DNA from: Congeria kusceri
Lineage: Eukaryota; Mollusca; Bivalvia; Myida; Dreissenidae
NCBI GenBank assembly: GCA_027627225.1
Contig: CM051026.1
Span: 10,025,425-10,089,424, forward strand
Length of the DNA stretch: 64,000 nt
Direction: 5' to 3'
The notes under the pieces were generated by a model. It worked only from the letters and a program-made list of their open reading frames with translations, had not been told where the DNA came from and did no database searches. This document shows, in pieces, positions 12,517-24,460 of the stretch (the first letter of the stretch is position 1; each line of letters begins with the position of its first letter). Made by a program: the position numbers and the translations under genes.

Positions 12517-13004
12517 TCAAGCATAGTTGATACACTTTTGTATATGTTTAATAACCATTACTGAAAGAACTTTATGTTTTTTCTGTTTGTGTGTCAGATC
12601 TTTTCTTACTCTAGCTAAAGTTGTACAGTCGTCATCCATTATAAGGACACCAACATCAACATGTTCTGATTCAATTTCTGTTACTAGCTCTCCTGCCACA
12701 TCTGGCTCCATTGCTTTTGAGCTACCAGCCCAATTTCTACTGCATTTATAATCTGGAACCACATTGCCCTTAGCTTTATGATAATCACATTTCTTACAAC
12801 TTTTGGAGCGTATGCCATATGCACAGATTTTTCCTTTCAAGTTTCCTATCATAGTTCCTACGCCTGATCTGCTGTCATAACATCTCCCTGAGCCCCTTTT
12901 CTGCCAGCCCATATCATATTTGCATTGTCCTGAAAGACGGGTCTTTGCCGGATCCTTTATATATGTATGGTCGGAATGGACTGAAGTTTCAGCACAACCA
13001 TCCT
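12517..13004 (-). CDS. Transposase catalytic core, longest intact stretch of exon 5
   Basis: This is the best preserved part of the broken gene above. It follows an acceptor (TTAACTATTGCAG) at 13005-13007 and is open to a TGA at 12517-12519. It contains DMGWQKRGSGR, a CXXC plus His/Cys cluster (CAYGIRSKSCKKCDYH), GSSKAMEPDVAGELV and VGVLIMDDDCTT. The acidic DDD lies where related Mutator-like transposases carry a conserved Asp. Homology continues past the stop (LFGDHEHCGEWCGY), so the TGA is a disabling mutation and not the natural end. Confidence 0.8.
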
Positions 13005-15689
13005 CTGCAATAGTTAAATGAAAAAATATTTAGCCATACATGTAAACATGAAGATTCTCATTAAAGATGTAGTTCAGCATATCGTCGATAAAATATTTAC
13101 TTTTATTCCACAATGTGGCAGCATTTTTAAACTGAGTAAATATTATTTAGTGAGGTTTGTCAGGTTTGGTGACAGTTTAACTGACTGGTATTCATAATCA
13201 ATAATTACAATGTATCAATTATACTTTTATATAACAAATATCAAGTGGAAAGCTAGTTGCAATTGTTTACTGTGTTGGTTAAAAAAGAGTACAATTAACA
13301 GGTAATGAATGCACTAAAAGCCTGAAAAATATCTTTCTTTCTAAATTAGGGATATAAATGTTATGCACACAGGCATTGTAAACACCAGTTTAGAAAAAAA
13401 GGTGTGAACTGCTAGAAATGTGTTTTTGCTTCATGATCTTTAACCCTTTAATGTGCAGGCTCAAGGAAGCCCTGTCTGGGCTATTCATATGAAAGTTCCG
13501 TCACTACAAAATGCTTTCTACTCTGGCTGCTAGGTATACAGCTTATACAGTTATGATACGTTTACCTTTGACACATCCAGCTGAATGAGGAGGATGGGTA
13601 CCCAGTATTAGTTGTATCACAGCCTGTCAGAATCTCACACTCTGTCACACTATCGCCCAGGGATGCACTGCTTGTGCGAATATCGATTGTGGTTGCACTG
13701 CTTGTCATGTCATCATCGGGGCCTGTCAGGCTACTTCCAGGGGTAACATCTGGAAAATAATATACATTAAATTTTATCATTTGATTATTATTTGGCTCAT
13801 TGAGTCTAGTATTTATAAGAAAGTGTGTTACAAAGTCCTTCAAAATATGAAGTGGTTATCTTTTTTGAGATTTATTATCAGTATTTTACTTAAACAGAGT
13901 ATATTAAAATTCTTAATTTTATATTCTTCCAAGGGACTTGTTACCATCTTTCTCTGATCAACATATACAAACCTTGTAGGGCAGCATGTCTTGAATGGGA
14001 ATCATCTGGGGAGGCATTGGTGTGAGAGGTACCAGCAGCCTGAGTACTGAAATATTCATCGCATGATCAGCAAAATTGTGTATCTAAGTTTTATGGTACT
14101 TTATAAGAGACTTAGTTCATCACACATCAAATTGCTATATGTATATAGTACAGACATAACATGAAAGTGAAGATATGGTGTTTTTTTTTTTTTTTTTTTT
14201 TAACCAGCAAAACAGACACTAGTGGTTTGCATACAAAATCCACTCAATTGTGTTGTTTAAATATAAATTATCACTAAATTATCAAGTAATTAAGAGTCAT
14301 GATACATTTTTTTGTATATAGAGCAATTAAGTTATACTTACCACAGGCGCCTTGTTATTTCTTCCTCCTCTTGTTGCAATGCTTTTTTACAGGATGCCTT
14401 TGCAATAGAAACTATGTGCTGACCAACCTATTAACAAAATAATAATAATAATGCCTTACATAGTCCATGACACATGGGAGATTTGTTTCTATTTGCATTA
14501 AAAACGGGTCAACACTAGAGAAGATGGGCATGCTTTCCCCACAATCCCCTTAAAACAGTACCAGTCTGACGCTGTTATAATATGAGCTGACTTGCACTAG
14601 CAGCTACTACTAATGAAGCGAATGTTAGGATTTGATTTATATTAGATCGGCTTTCCCACTTGAAACAGCAGTGGGTGACAAATAATATTCAGTTAAATCA
14701 TCACAGTTGCCATAGCCATCCACCTCACTGCACAACTGTGTCTTGAATTTGTCAAGGCATAAACAGGGTCTTTTTTTAATAGTGGAAGTAGAAAAAAAAA
14801 ATTTTTTATTGGTGAACATGCATTACTTGTTCAAACAGATTAAACATGTACCTTGCTCTCAGCTTTCTTCAATGTTTTATGGTGAATGCTGGGAACTGTA
14901 TTAGTTATGTTTAATTCAGAAGAAAACTCAACACATTTTTTTTAACTGTTCAGCTATAAAGGACAACTCCACAGTTGGCCTACCAGGGGGTAACAAATTA
15001 TCAGTAGGAGACGAGACGGTCACTGTATCTGATACAAGCGGAGTTTCTTCAATATTCGGATGAGTGTCCGAAATGATAGCGTCCGAAATTCTGCTACCTT
15101 CTTGGAGCTCTATAGTTGACCGTTTACTATCGGCATGCCATGTAGGCAGATGAGCAGATGACAATAATCCTCGTACTGTGCCTTTTTACGATACAAATCT
15201 ACCTTTTTTCGTGGCATCATGAACAAAAACTAGCAAACAACACACAGACAAAACTTCTGGTAAAAGATCCGAGAATCCGAATATGTATCAAGTAGACAAT
15301 AGCGCGTTGTGATAATAGCAAAAATACGGTGATAGGTTTAAAATAACCTCGGTTTCAAAAACTGCCGCAACACTCCTTAAAATCTTAATTTTTCTTGAAC
15401 TTTTTATTTCATATTTAAATGGCTTTGTGCTAATTGTTTATTAATTATTAACTTATTATTAACTGCAGTTAATTCAGTAAGTGAAAATATTTTAAGCTAA
15501 ACTTATGATGTTTCTAGAATACGGATCCTGATAATATGTAAAGTAAAGAAATAGATTGAAAAAAAAGTGCTAAAATTAAAAAAATTAAAAAAAAAAAACG
15601 TTGAGATTAACTTTGGAGCAATACTTTTATACTATCATGATTCATATATTAGGCCTAAACATTAATTTGTTGTTTTTCTTATTCATTTA

Positions 15690-16000
15690 GGAAATAAATT
15701 TCGATTTTGAGTTGCCTATCTGTAAATAAACACCGATTTTGAGTTCTGATTGTATGATGCGTATATAAACCACCAGAGCATTAGCCCGAGCGGTTAACTA
15801 TACGCGCATAAGGACATCAACTCGTGGCTTATTTACAGATAAACAACGATAAAGCGAAAATTATTTCGATTCTAACATGATCAGACAACATATTCTGCAA
15901 TTACAATGCGAACTATATTTACAGTGTTGGAACTACTTTTTCGAGTTGTTTATTGACGGAAATTTAGCGCGTGTCATGTTAGAATAGCTAATACGCAAAT
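15690..16000 (+). repeat. Foldback family copy 1, degenerate
   Basis: It contains CTGTAAATAAACACCGATTT, GAGTTCTGAT and TTACAGATAAACAACGATAA, then TTCGATTCTAACATGAT and a terminal GTCATGTTAGAAT. This is the family layout: two palindromic arms, then a tail bounded by inverted TCTAACATGA. A further fragment with TTGTTTATTAGCGAATAAAC lies near 16335. Confidence 0.7.
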
Positions 16001-17200
16001 GTCATTAACACATTATTTTTAAATAAACAACGCTTACACATATCCGAAACAAACGTTATTTGTTCAGTTTTTAACTTTTTATTAATGAAAGCAATTTAAC
16101 AATGAATTTGTATCAATAAATGACATAAGCGGAACAGCGGTGACGCGCGTGCGAACATAAGCGCGGGAACATGGTCGGAACACCGTGTAAGGTAGTGTCA
16201 CATCATGATAAAATGGAAATACTTTCTCCCATATCAATATAATCACCATATGATAATGGTACGTTTTTATTCTGATGGTCGGTTATTGAGAACGGAGAGC
16301 GTTTGTAGATTCATTTTGATAATAATTTCAAAGCGTTGTTTATTAGCGAATAAACAAAGCTAAATCGGAAATTATTTCTCTAATTGACAACTTTCATTAA
16401 GCATCAATATGTTTCGCTTGTTATAAATATGATTCGTTACCATGTTATATAAAACACAGCGCTCCTGTCGAACAAAATGACCGAACGTTGGTAGATACAG
16501 GTGTACATGAAGTGTGGCTCAAAAAGTTAATAAATGTTTCTCAGGCACTTTTTGCAAAAAATAAGGAGGGAGGGGGGAATTACTTTTTTGAATTATTTTT
16601 TTTCTCCTACTCTTTTTATTTGGCACTATGTAATGACTTAATTAAAACAAGTAAATAAGTACAGATTAAAGACGATTTTAAATTTCAATAACAACATATG
16701 CATTATTTTTTATAAAATTATAAATATATAGATTTATTAATTGCTCGTGTTAAAAACGGTCATTTATGCAAGCTGACGTAAAAAGGCAAACAATTTAAAT
16801 GTTCATAATTAACATAAGTGCCTTCAAATTATTATACCATCAGCATTAAAGTACTCCTATTTATAGAATTTAACTTTTCCTAATTCATATTTTTTAACGG
16901 TCAAAAATAGGAATTATCAAAATCGTGGCGGGCCATGAAAAAACGTTGCGGCGCTGCCTGAGAAACAAATCATTAACTTTTTAAGCCTAATACTTCCAAT
17001 CATAATGAGTATGTGCATTTTTGTAATGAAAATAATCTTTATGGTGTGAAAGATTTCTGATAATAAGAGTATAAGTTCAATGTCAGTTTTCGTAGAATTA
17101 ACAAAACTATATTAGACCAAAAGTGAAATTTATTCAATTTTAAGAAAATGTTCATAAATATGTTTAGGACGTATTTCAGTTTTTGATGATGAAAGGATTT
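16000..17200. other. No gene recognised
   Basis: AT-rich sequence with one foldback fragment near 16335 and homopolymer runs near 16590. No coding or RNA gene is supported. Confidence 0.4.
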
Positions 17201-17204
17201 CATT

Positions 17205-17400
17205 ATTAATACAGATTGTACACTACAGTAGGTAATCATCACTAAAAAAATTGTACACTAAGTCATAACCACTAATAAAAATCGTACACTTAGTAATAAT
17301 AACTAATAAAGATCATACACTAAGTAATAACCACTAATACAGATCGTACATAATTATCACTAATAAAAATCGTACACTAAGTACGGGTAATCATCACGAA
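17205..17400. repeat. ~37-bp satellite with GTACACTAAGTAATAA core
   Basis: Five or so units of about 37 bp contain AATAAAAATCGTACACTAAG followed by TAATAACCACT. The same core is scattered elsewhere, often next to foldback copies: 21180-21240, 21540-21830, 30205-30300, 38565-38600 and 39990-40030. Confidence 0.7.
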
Positions 17401-18335
17401 TTTTGTGACACACGAAAGGAACATTCCACACTCTTAAAGATTAGGAAACAGACAGATATAGGACAATCTTAATCTCTGACACGTAGATAACTCTTAGTTT
17501 TTGTTTTATTTACATTTACATTTTACTATATTCTAAACAGACAAACAAAGCAAGAACAAAAAATATGTCTTAGTCCTTGTTATGATATAATCCTACAATA
17601 CCCGAACTATATACATACAATATCTGTATCAGAGCAACAGCGTACAAGACAAGTATAAAGTGTTTGTTTCTGAAAAAAGACACGTGTTGCCAGTCTTGCA
17701 TTTAAATATTAAAATTCTGTGAACAAACCCCTTTAAACTTCGCTGCCATTATTGGAAGAGTCGTTTCATGTTACGTTGCATGCACACAATTACCAAAACA
17801 TGTAGAATCGTGGCCTTTTTCGGTTCCGTCCGGAAACCAAACACATTAAAGTTTCTGGGAGGCCAGACAATACTTCAATAATATAAGATGTTTTAATAGG
17901 CAGAAGAAGCAAGTAAATCGCGGTTTAATTCGCAACGCCATAATAGAATAGAACGATGTCGCCAGGGTTAGGGCTATACGGAATCACTGACCTCCGGTTT
18001 GTATACTTCCGGTCCACGAATTTATTGGAACCACCGTAATCCGCATCTCAAAATGTAACATGTGACACGAAGCAGACGTGCAGACGACAAATCGTGCAGA
18101 AGAAAGTTTCCCCGTGTCCTGAACGAGGCAGGCTCGCCGATCAAGCATATTTTCTACGCGTAGTACAGGAGCAACAAAGTAGAGAAATTATGTTGAACTA
18201 TAACTCAAGGATTATAATTATGGGAGCACTTTTAGAAAGCTAATTATCTTGCCAATCAATATAAATAAATTAAAATAATAGCAAATAAAGAATAATGTCA
18301 ATTTTGGTTATCATGAACACTTAAATAATTAAATA

Positions 18336-18563
18336 CTACGGAGTCCGGTTAGTGCCATATTTTGCCACGATATATAGTGGTATGGGCTACTGCGACAGTG
18401 CGAGATCTCGTTTTACAATATCGTGCCTCGCTTCGTGTCTCGCGGGAATATCGTGTCTCGCGGGAATATCGTGTCTCGCTTCGTGTTTCGCGCAATTCTC
18501 GTGTCTCGCCCTCGCCGAAAGAGGCACGATGTTCAATATGGCCCTAACCGGATTCCGTATTAT
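18336..18563. mobile_element. Short TIR element carrying a TCTCGCGGGAATATCG minirepeat
   Basis: The left end TACGGAGTCCGGTTAGTGCC and the right end GGCCCTAACCGGATTCCGTA are inverted repeats with few mismatches, extending inward to about 30 bp. The interior has repeated CGTGTCTCGCGGGAATAT units, which explains three overlapping short open frames. It is non-coding and about 228 bp, as expected for a MITE. No target duplication longer than TA is clear. Confidence 0.65.
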
Positions 18564-18569
18564 ACTGAT

Positions 18570-19400
18570 AGGTCAGTTTTAATAACTACCATTAGATACA
18601 TGTAGACACTGTCAGATTACATTAATTAACAGAAATTGGTTTTGACTGCAAGCTGCTGTTGCAAAACGAACAGTTGGAACTCACGATCTCTTGATCCATT
18701 ACACTACTGCAGCTTTATATTTATACGAAAATATCCATTAAATCCAACAGTCCATGTCCATTTTGTAAATTTGTGTTTTTGATAGTTACACTTTCGACGC
18801 TAGAGCTATATATGATTAGCAATTCACCGTTTCAAAACAACAGAAAGTGATTATTATTTCCCAAATTTCCAGAAACATTGCAGACATGCATTTTTGTAAT
18901 AACATATCAATAATTTGTTTTAAAAATTGACATTTACATTCAATTACGGAAATTGAAAAATTGTAACAGACAGTATGCATAGCAACTAGAAAAAGCACTT
19001 CTATTTATTAAATAAAATTATATTTATTATAATTCAAACTGGTCGTGATTATGTTAATAATTTGCCGGTAATAGTAATAATACAAAGATAAAAGTAATAT
19101 GTATGCTTTCGTTGCTTGTAAGATGCACATTGAATTTAAGTCGATAATAAACTATAACACGTATTGTTTGGAATTGTTTTTGTTATGTAACAAGATGCTT
19201 GATTATCGTCATTTCCAAATGATTAAAACTCGTGAGTGTAGTTGGAAAAACAAAGCTAATTTGTTTTGTTTTTGATCTACGATCAAATAAATCTAAATCT
19301 GACGTTATCACGTAACAAATTTACAACACTATCATGAATGACTGAATAAAAAACACACACTGTCATTTGCATGTGATACAATAACAATCAATCAGGCAAC
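18570..19400. other. No gene recognised
   Basis: AT-rich sequence. 18640-18740 resembles 29130-29300 (AGTTGGAACTCACGATCTCT and nearby text), so at least part is a dispersed repeat. Confidence 0.4.
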
Positions 19401-20957
19401 GTCAACGTGTTAAACAACCAAACACCAACCAAATATCACAACCAGACGACACAACGATGTAACACAACAAAGTGACACAATGTCGCAACACACACCAGGC
19501 GACACAACGACGTGACACAACCAGGCAACACAACGACGTGACACAACGAGACGAGTCAACGACGTGACAACCAGGCGACACAACAACATAACACAACCAG
19601 GAGACACAACAACATAACACAACAAGGCGACATAACAACGTAACACAACCAGGCGAAACAACAATATAACACAACCTTGGACACAACAAAGTAACACAAC
19701 CAGGCGATACAAAAAACGTAACACAACCAGGTGACACAACAAAGTAACACAACCTTGGACACAACAACGTAACACAACCAGGCGACACAACAAAGTAACA
19801 CAACCAGGCGACACATCAAAGTAACACAACCAGGCGACACGGCTATATAACACAACATTGGACACAACAAAGTAACACAACCAGGTAACACAACAAAGTA
19901 ACACAACCTTGGAAACAACAATATAACAAAACCTTGGAAACAACAATATAACACAAACAGGCGACAAAACAAAGTAACACAATCAGGCGACACAACAACG
20001 CAACACAACCAGGCGACACAGCAATATAACACAACCTTGGACACAACAAAGTAACACAGCCATGCAACACAACAACGTAACACAACCAGGCGATAGAACG
20101 ACGTGACATAACCAGGCGACACAACAATATAACACAACCTTGGACACAAGAACGTAACACAACCAGGCGACACATCAAAGTAACACAACCTTGGACACAA
20201 CCAAGTAACACAACCTTGGAAACAACGATAAAACACAACCTGGGACACAACAAAGTAACACAAACAGGCGACACAACAACGCAACACAATCAGGCGACAC
20301 AGCAATATAACACAACCATGGACACAACAAAGTAACACAACCATGCAACATAACAACGTAACACAACCTGGCGACACAACAAAGTAACACAACCAGGCGA
20401 CACAACAACGTAACGCAACCAGGCGACACAACACCGTAACACAAGAAGGCGACACAACAACGTAACACAAACAGGCGATACAACAATATAACACATCCTT
20501 GGAAACAACAACATAACACAACCAGGCGACACAACAAAGTAACACAACCAGGCGGCACAACAAAGTAACACAATCTGGCGACATAACAAAGTAACACAAC
20601 CAGGCGACACAACAATCTAACACAACCTTGGACACAACAACGTAACACAACCAAGCGAAACAACAAAGTAACACAACCAGGCGACACAACAAAGTAACAC
20701 AACCAGGCGACACAACAAAGTAACACAACCAGGCGACACAACAATATAACACAACCTTGGACACAACAAAGTAACACAATACAACCAGGCGACACAACAA
20801 AGTAACACAACCAGGCGACACAACGACGCAACACAACGACGGAACACAACCAGGCAACACAACGACGGAACACAACCCGGCGACACAACGACGGAACACA
20901 ACCAGGCAACACAACGAAGGAACACAACCAGGCGACACAACAACGTAACACAACCAC
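19400..20957 (+). repeat. 26-bp satellite, array 2 (largest)
   Basis: About 60 tandem units of 26 bp, with common text CCAGGCGACACAACAAAGTA plus ACACAA. Variants include CAACCTTGGACACAAC and AACAATATAACACA, which recur at intervals and suggest higher-order blocks. 26 is not a multiple of three and the unit lacks stop codons on the minus strand, so all three minus frames stay open. They give repetitive Cys/Val/Leu-rich frames of up to 465 residues that are not genes. Confidence 0.95.
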
Positions 20958-21179
20958 TTTTATTATACTAGTATATTCAGAGTGCTAAATATCGGTCTGA
21001 ATTGTCAACGATTTAGTTTAGTTTATCACAAACCATGGCAGCACACTCAATAATGAATTGAAATATCAGGACATTTTATTCAAATGTCTTACAATTTTTT
21101 ATCATACTGTATAAAGATCTAACAGTAGGGGAATTGATTAATGATTTTATACCTAGTGATTATCAATAAAAAAACATTA

Positions 21180-21690
21180 AGTGATCATATGGAATAAAGG
21201 CCGTACAAATAAAAACTGTGCTGTAAGTGATCATGGGTAAAATAGATCTTACATATTATACACATATCAATATTTCTTCCCAGAGGGGTGGGGAGCGGCG
21301 GGCAATCCCACGGGAATTTGACTAATTGTAGTTTGGGGGATCTAATTCCCCACCCTACATCCAAGCATTTTTGTCTAAATCCCCTCAATGGGGGATGCTT
21401 AATTGGTGTATCAAATGGTGTACCAGTATTACCGGGATCTAAAATCCGAACAAAGTCTATTTCCCGGGACCCGGAATCATTCGGCGTGTCAGATTCCCGC
21501 CCGTCAGTCTAAAGTCCAGTAAATATTGATAGGTGCATTATGATCATCACGAATAAAGACCGTTAACTAAGTGATCATCAACAAAGATCATACATTATGT
21601 GATCGTCACAAACATTGATCGTCACGACGAAATATCTTACAGTATCTATTCACCACAAATAAAGATCGTACACTAAGTGATGATAGTGAA
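21180..21690. repeat. Mixed repeat: ~37-bp satellite relics and a GC-richer block
   Basis: Relics of the GATCGTACA/TAAGTGATCAT satellite flank a GC-richer block at 21270-21510. That block has GGGGGATCTAATTCCCC and CCGGGATCTAAAATCCG. I do not recognise it. Confidence 0.45.
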
Positions 21691-22030
21691 AAATATCGTA
21701 CATTAGTGATTATCAGGAATACATATCGTTTAGCATGGGATCTTTACGAATAAAGATCGTACAGAATGAGTGTGACCCATGCGAATACAGATCTTACTTT
21801 GAGTAATCATAAAGAAAAATATCATAAATGAAAAACAAAGTGTACGAATAATAAGCAACATCTGAATGAAATGCAGATGCATAACATTATAATATTGTTG
21901 AAAACCTAGTTGCCAGGTCACGCACGATTCGGAGCCTCTCGTTGTTTTAGCACTGATAATTTCTGTGCATTATATACTGCTGAATAGGGTTGTTTTAGAA
22001 TTAACCTGAAACTCAGCTGAAAAATCCCCA

Positions 22031-22101
22031 AGCCACAATGGAAATCGAACCCGGGATCTCCCGGTTCCAAGGCAAACTCTCTACCGCGTCGCTATAAAAG
22101 C
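22031..22101 (-). repeat. tRNA-like module (SINE head or tRNA pseudogene)
   Basis: Read on the minus strand, it has a degenerate A box and a good B box (GGTTCGATTTCC), with a loop reading CTTGGAA (Pro-like UGG). The acceptor stem does not pair well. It is absent from the paired copy at 30.4 kb, so it arrived after that duplication. Confidence 0.5.
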
Positions 22102-22732
22102 TAGCTCATATAGCAAGGCAGTATAAGTGTCCCTTATACATCACCCTACTACACACCTACTCAACATTCAACGAGCATTTGTAGGTTTAGTTCCACAATG
22201 GTCCATTCACATGAACGAAGTCTGTAGAATCCACATACTCAACATGCGATGAGCATTTGTAGGTTTAGTTTCACAAAGGTCCATTCACATGAACAAAGTC
22301 AACACTATTTTCTGTCGTGGTTATTTCTTTTCGGCCGGAAGTGGTACGAGAAACGAGCAATATTTTTGTTAATCCCTAAGGTCATGTGCCCTCCAAGTTA
22401 TTAGTTGCACTCTGGTATTTATAAATGTTCGAAATTAAGAAACACTCAGAGTTTAGTCTGACAAAGAAATGCATAGTTTGAAGATTTTGACAAAATAATT
22501 GCAATTAAATTCCACTATTATTTAGTATTTGTTATGCACTTGTTCGTAAGCACTGTGATATTTATTACTTTGGTAGGGATACTATATTGTTTGTTAACTT
22601 CTAACCCTAGGGATACTATATTGTTTGTTAACTTCTATCATTACCTAATTTCATATTTTTCTCATCCATGTATAACACTTGTGTTTTTGCATATGGCTAA
22701 CAACGAACTGCACGCTTAAGAGCTAATAAATG

Positions 22733-22760
22733 ATTGTTGTTGTTGTTGTTGTTGTTGTTG
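22733..22760 (+). repeat. (TTG)n microsatellite
   Basis: Nine TTG units followed by GGTGG repeats. The paired copy at 30870-30895 has a shorter, imperfect version. Confidence 0.9.
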
Positions 22761-23589
22761 AAGGTGGTGGTGGTGTTACCTTATTTCAAACTCAGTAATG
22801 GACAACTTAACACGTTTTCTACATATGGGCCCAGTTCGCGCCTTTGAAGATTGTTACGGTGTGATAAACATGTTCATGAGTTTGTGCGGGGGCAGGAATG
22901 AAATACAATACTCTGTTCGTAATGTGCGTAAATCAACAACACAATTAGTAGCGAGTCGTATTTTTCTCCTTCGTCGAAAAACTTGGTGCACGTGTACCAG
23001 TCAATATGGAGGAAGACGGAGTTGCAACTAGGTCAGGACGGTCCGTAGGTGTCACTTGCTTTCGGTCTGTAAACTTCAGGTTTACGCGTAAGCTCGATCT
23101 GACCCTCACGAAACGTGCTATATATCTTAGACCTTTGGAAAATATTGTTCTAGATTTTCAACCATATTCAAAAACACGCAATCGTCGGGTGAAGCTACGA
23201 TATTTATTATCAAAACTGACGCGGACTGGATCTATATAACTTGCATCATTCTAAATAGTCAATGTATTTAAACAGCTGAAAAGAAATGGCTTCAACTGTA
23301 GTCGTTTCGTCTTTTAAGAAAACATATACGTAACTTGACGGTACTCGGAGAGCGAAGATCTCCGCCATGGCAGCTCAATCACAATCGTGCTATGTTACTA
23401 ATCCAGTATACACAATCATGTAAAAATCTATCAATAATAAAGAATATTTCCCAAAAAATCCTGGATCCAGTCGGTGATCCGGATCACAAACAAATCTAAT
23501 CATTTGTTGACATGCAAATTATAAACTTTTTCTGACATTTTTCTGCAAATTCATTCATAACGTTTTGCTCAAAGTTCCTTACAAACAAA

Positions 23590-23815
23590 CAATTCTAACA
23601 TGATACTCGCTGATTGTTCTATAGACAAAAGAACGAAATTATCGTTGTTAACATACAACGCAGAAAGTAGTCCCGGGCGCAGCATAGTAAAATATAGTTC
23701 TCATTAAAATTCCAAAAATACGTGTCAGATCATGTTAGATTCAAAAAACAATTCCAATAAACAACTAAGTGTATTTGTCGTTCTGATGCGTGGCTATTAA
23801 TCCACGAGGGCTTAC
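23590..23815 (-). repeat. Foldback family copy 2, cut at its centre by satellite array 3
   Basis: Minus-oriented copy: TCTAACATGATACTCGCT, the tail, ATCATGTTAGATTC, one arm (CCAATAAACAACTAAGTG, TTGTCGTTCTGATGCGTGG), then the centre CGAGGGCTTACGCC. At that point it switches into the 26-bp satellite. The second arm is missing. Confidence 0.75.
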
Positions 23816-23819
23816 GCCT

Positions 23820-24310
23820 TCAACGACGATGACAGTCACGGTATTTAACGACGTGACAACCACGTAATGCAACGACGTGACACAACCAAACGATGTAACG
23901 ACATGACATAAGAAAGTGATTCGACGACATGACACAACCTAGCGAATCAATGACTTGAAACAACCAAACGATGCAACGACGTGACACAATCACACGAATA
24001 AACGACGTGACACAAAAAAAACGATGCAAAGGTGTGACACAATCAATCAAATCGACGACGTCACACAACAAAACGATGCAACAATGTGACACAACCAAAC
24101 GAATCAATGACGTGACACAACAAAACGATGCAACGAGGTGACACAACCAAACAATTCAACGACATGACGTAACAAAGCGATGCAACGACGTGACACAACT
24201 AAACGGTGCAACGACGTGACACAAGCAAGGGAGGCAACGAAGTGACTCAACCAAACGACGCAATGACGTGACACAACCAAACGACGCAACGACGCAACGA
24301 TATGAGACAA
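23820..24310 (+). repeat. 26-bp satellite, array 3
   Basis: Units of the CGACGTGACACAACCAAACG plus ATGCAA type, with variants at AACGAATCAA and AACGACGCAA. Repetitive minus-strand open frames here are translations of the array. Confidence 0.9.
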
Positions 24311-24460
24311 TGATTATAAGTGACCACACTAGCTCACCCTTTGCCACTTCGTGTACAGAAACGATCGCCGTATGAACAAACACCTTTTCAATCAGCCTTC
24401 CATATCAGAAACTTTTCCAGGTTAATTTTCAGGTAGACTTCCGGTTTACAAGTAAGATCG

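Larger units (their letters stand above)
11032..15220 (-). pseudogene. Mutator-like transposase with C-terminal DEDD exonuclease, five exons, broken
   Basis: Five minus-strand exons can be read. Exon 1 is 15220-14852 (start ATGATGCCACG; ends LKKAESK). Exon 2 is 14427-14342 (VGQHIVSIAKA; donor GTAAGT). Exon 3 is 14046-13973. Exon 4 is 13749-13566. Exon 5 runs from 13004 to 11032. Junctions 1-2, 2-3 and 3-4 keep phase. Exon 5 holds the Mutator-like transposase core (MGWQKRGSGR, CKKCDYHKAKG, GSSKAMEPDV, IMDDDC, HLFGDHEHCGEWCG, APGESTKDVESFN, HYSGSES) and then an exonuclease (FCDIETTSL, GYNFLKFDFP, DHNPLGDVRSL). Damage includes stops at 12517-12519, 12340-12342 and 11269-11271, and frameshifts near 15190, 14938-14943 (a T8 run), 12222, 11694 and 11425. 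The exon 4-5 phase also disagrees. The family is widespread in molluscs and cnidarians. The exonuclease role in transposition is not known to me. Confidence 0.85.
21700..23040 (+). repeat. Segmental duplication 2, copy A (pair of 30200-31114)
   Basis: Matches 30200-31114 in order: ATAAAGATCGTACA, CACGCACGATTCGGAGCCTC, TTCACATGAA, GGTATTTATAAATGTTCGAA, GAAGATTTTGA, TCATCCATGTATA, AAGAGCTAATAAATG, TATGGGCCCA and CACGTGTACCAGTCAATATG. Copy A has extra material at 21945-22165 (a tRNA-like module and flank), a ~66-bp tandem duplication with GAGCATTTGTAGGTTTAG at 22171 and 22252, and a 34-bp duplication near 22578 and 22612. Confidence 0.8.

Noticed and set aside
18352..18605. Three overlapping ~60-76-residue frames with repeated CLAS/SRE text
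   Set aside because: Come from the minirepeat inside the short inverted-repeat element.
19402..20957. Minus-strand open frames of up to 465 residues rich in Cys, Val and Leu
   Set aside because: They are translations of the 26-bp satellite. All three frames are open at once and the protein period (26 residues) equals three monomers.
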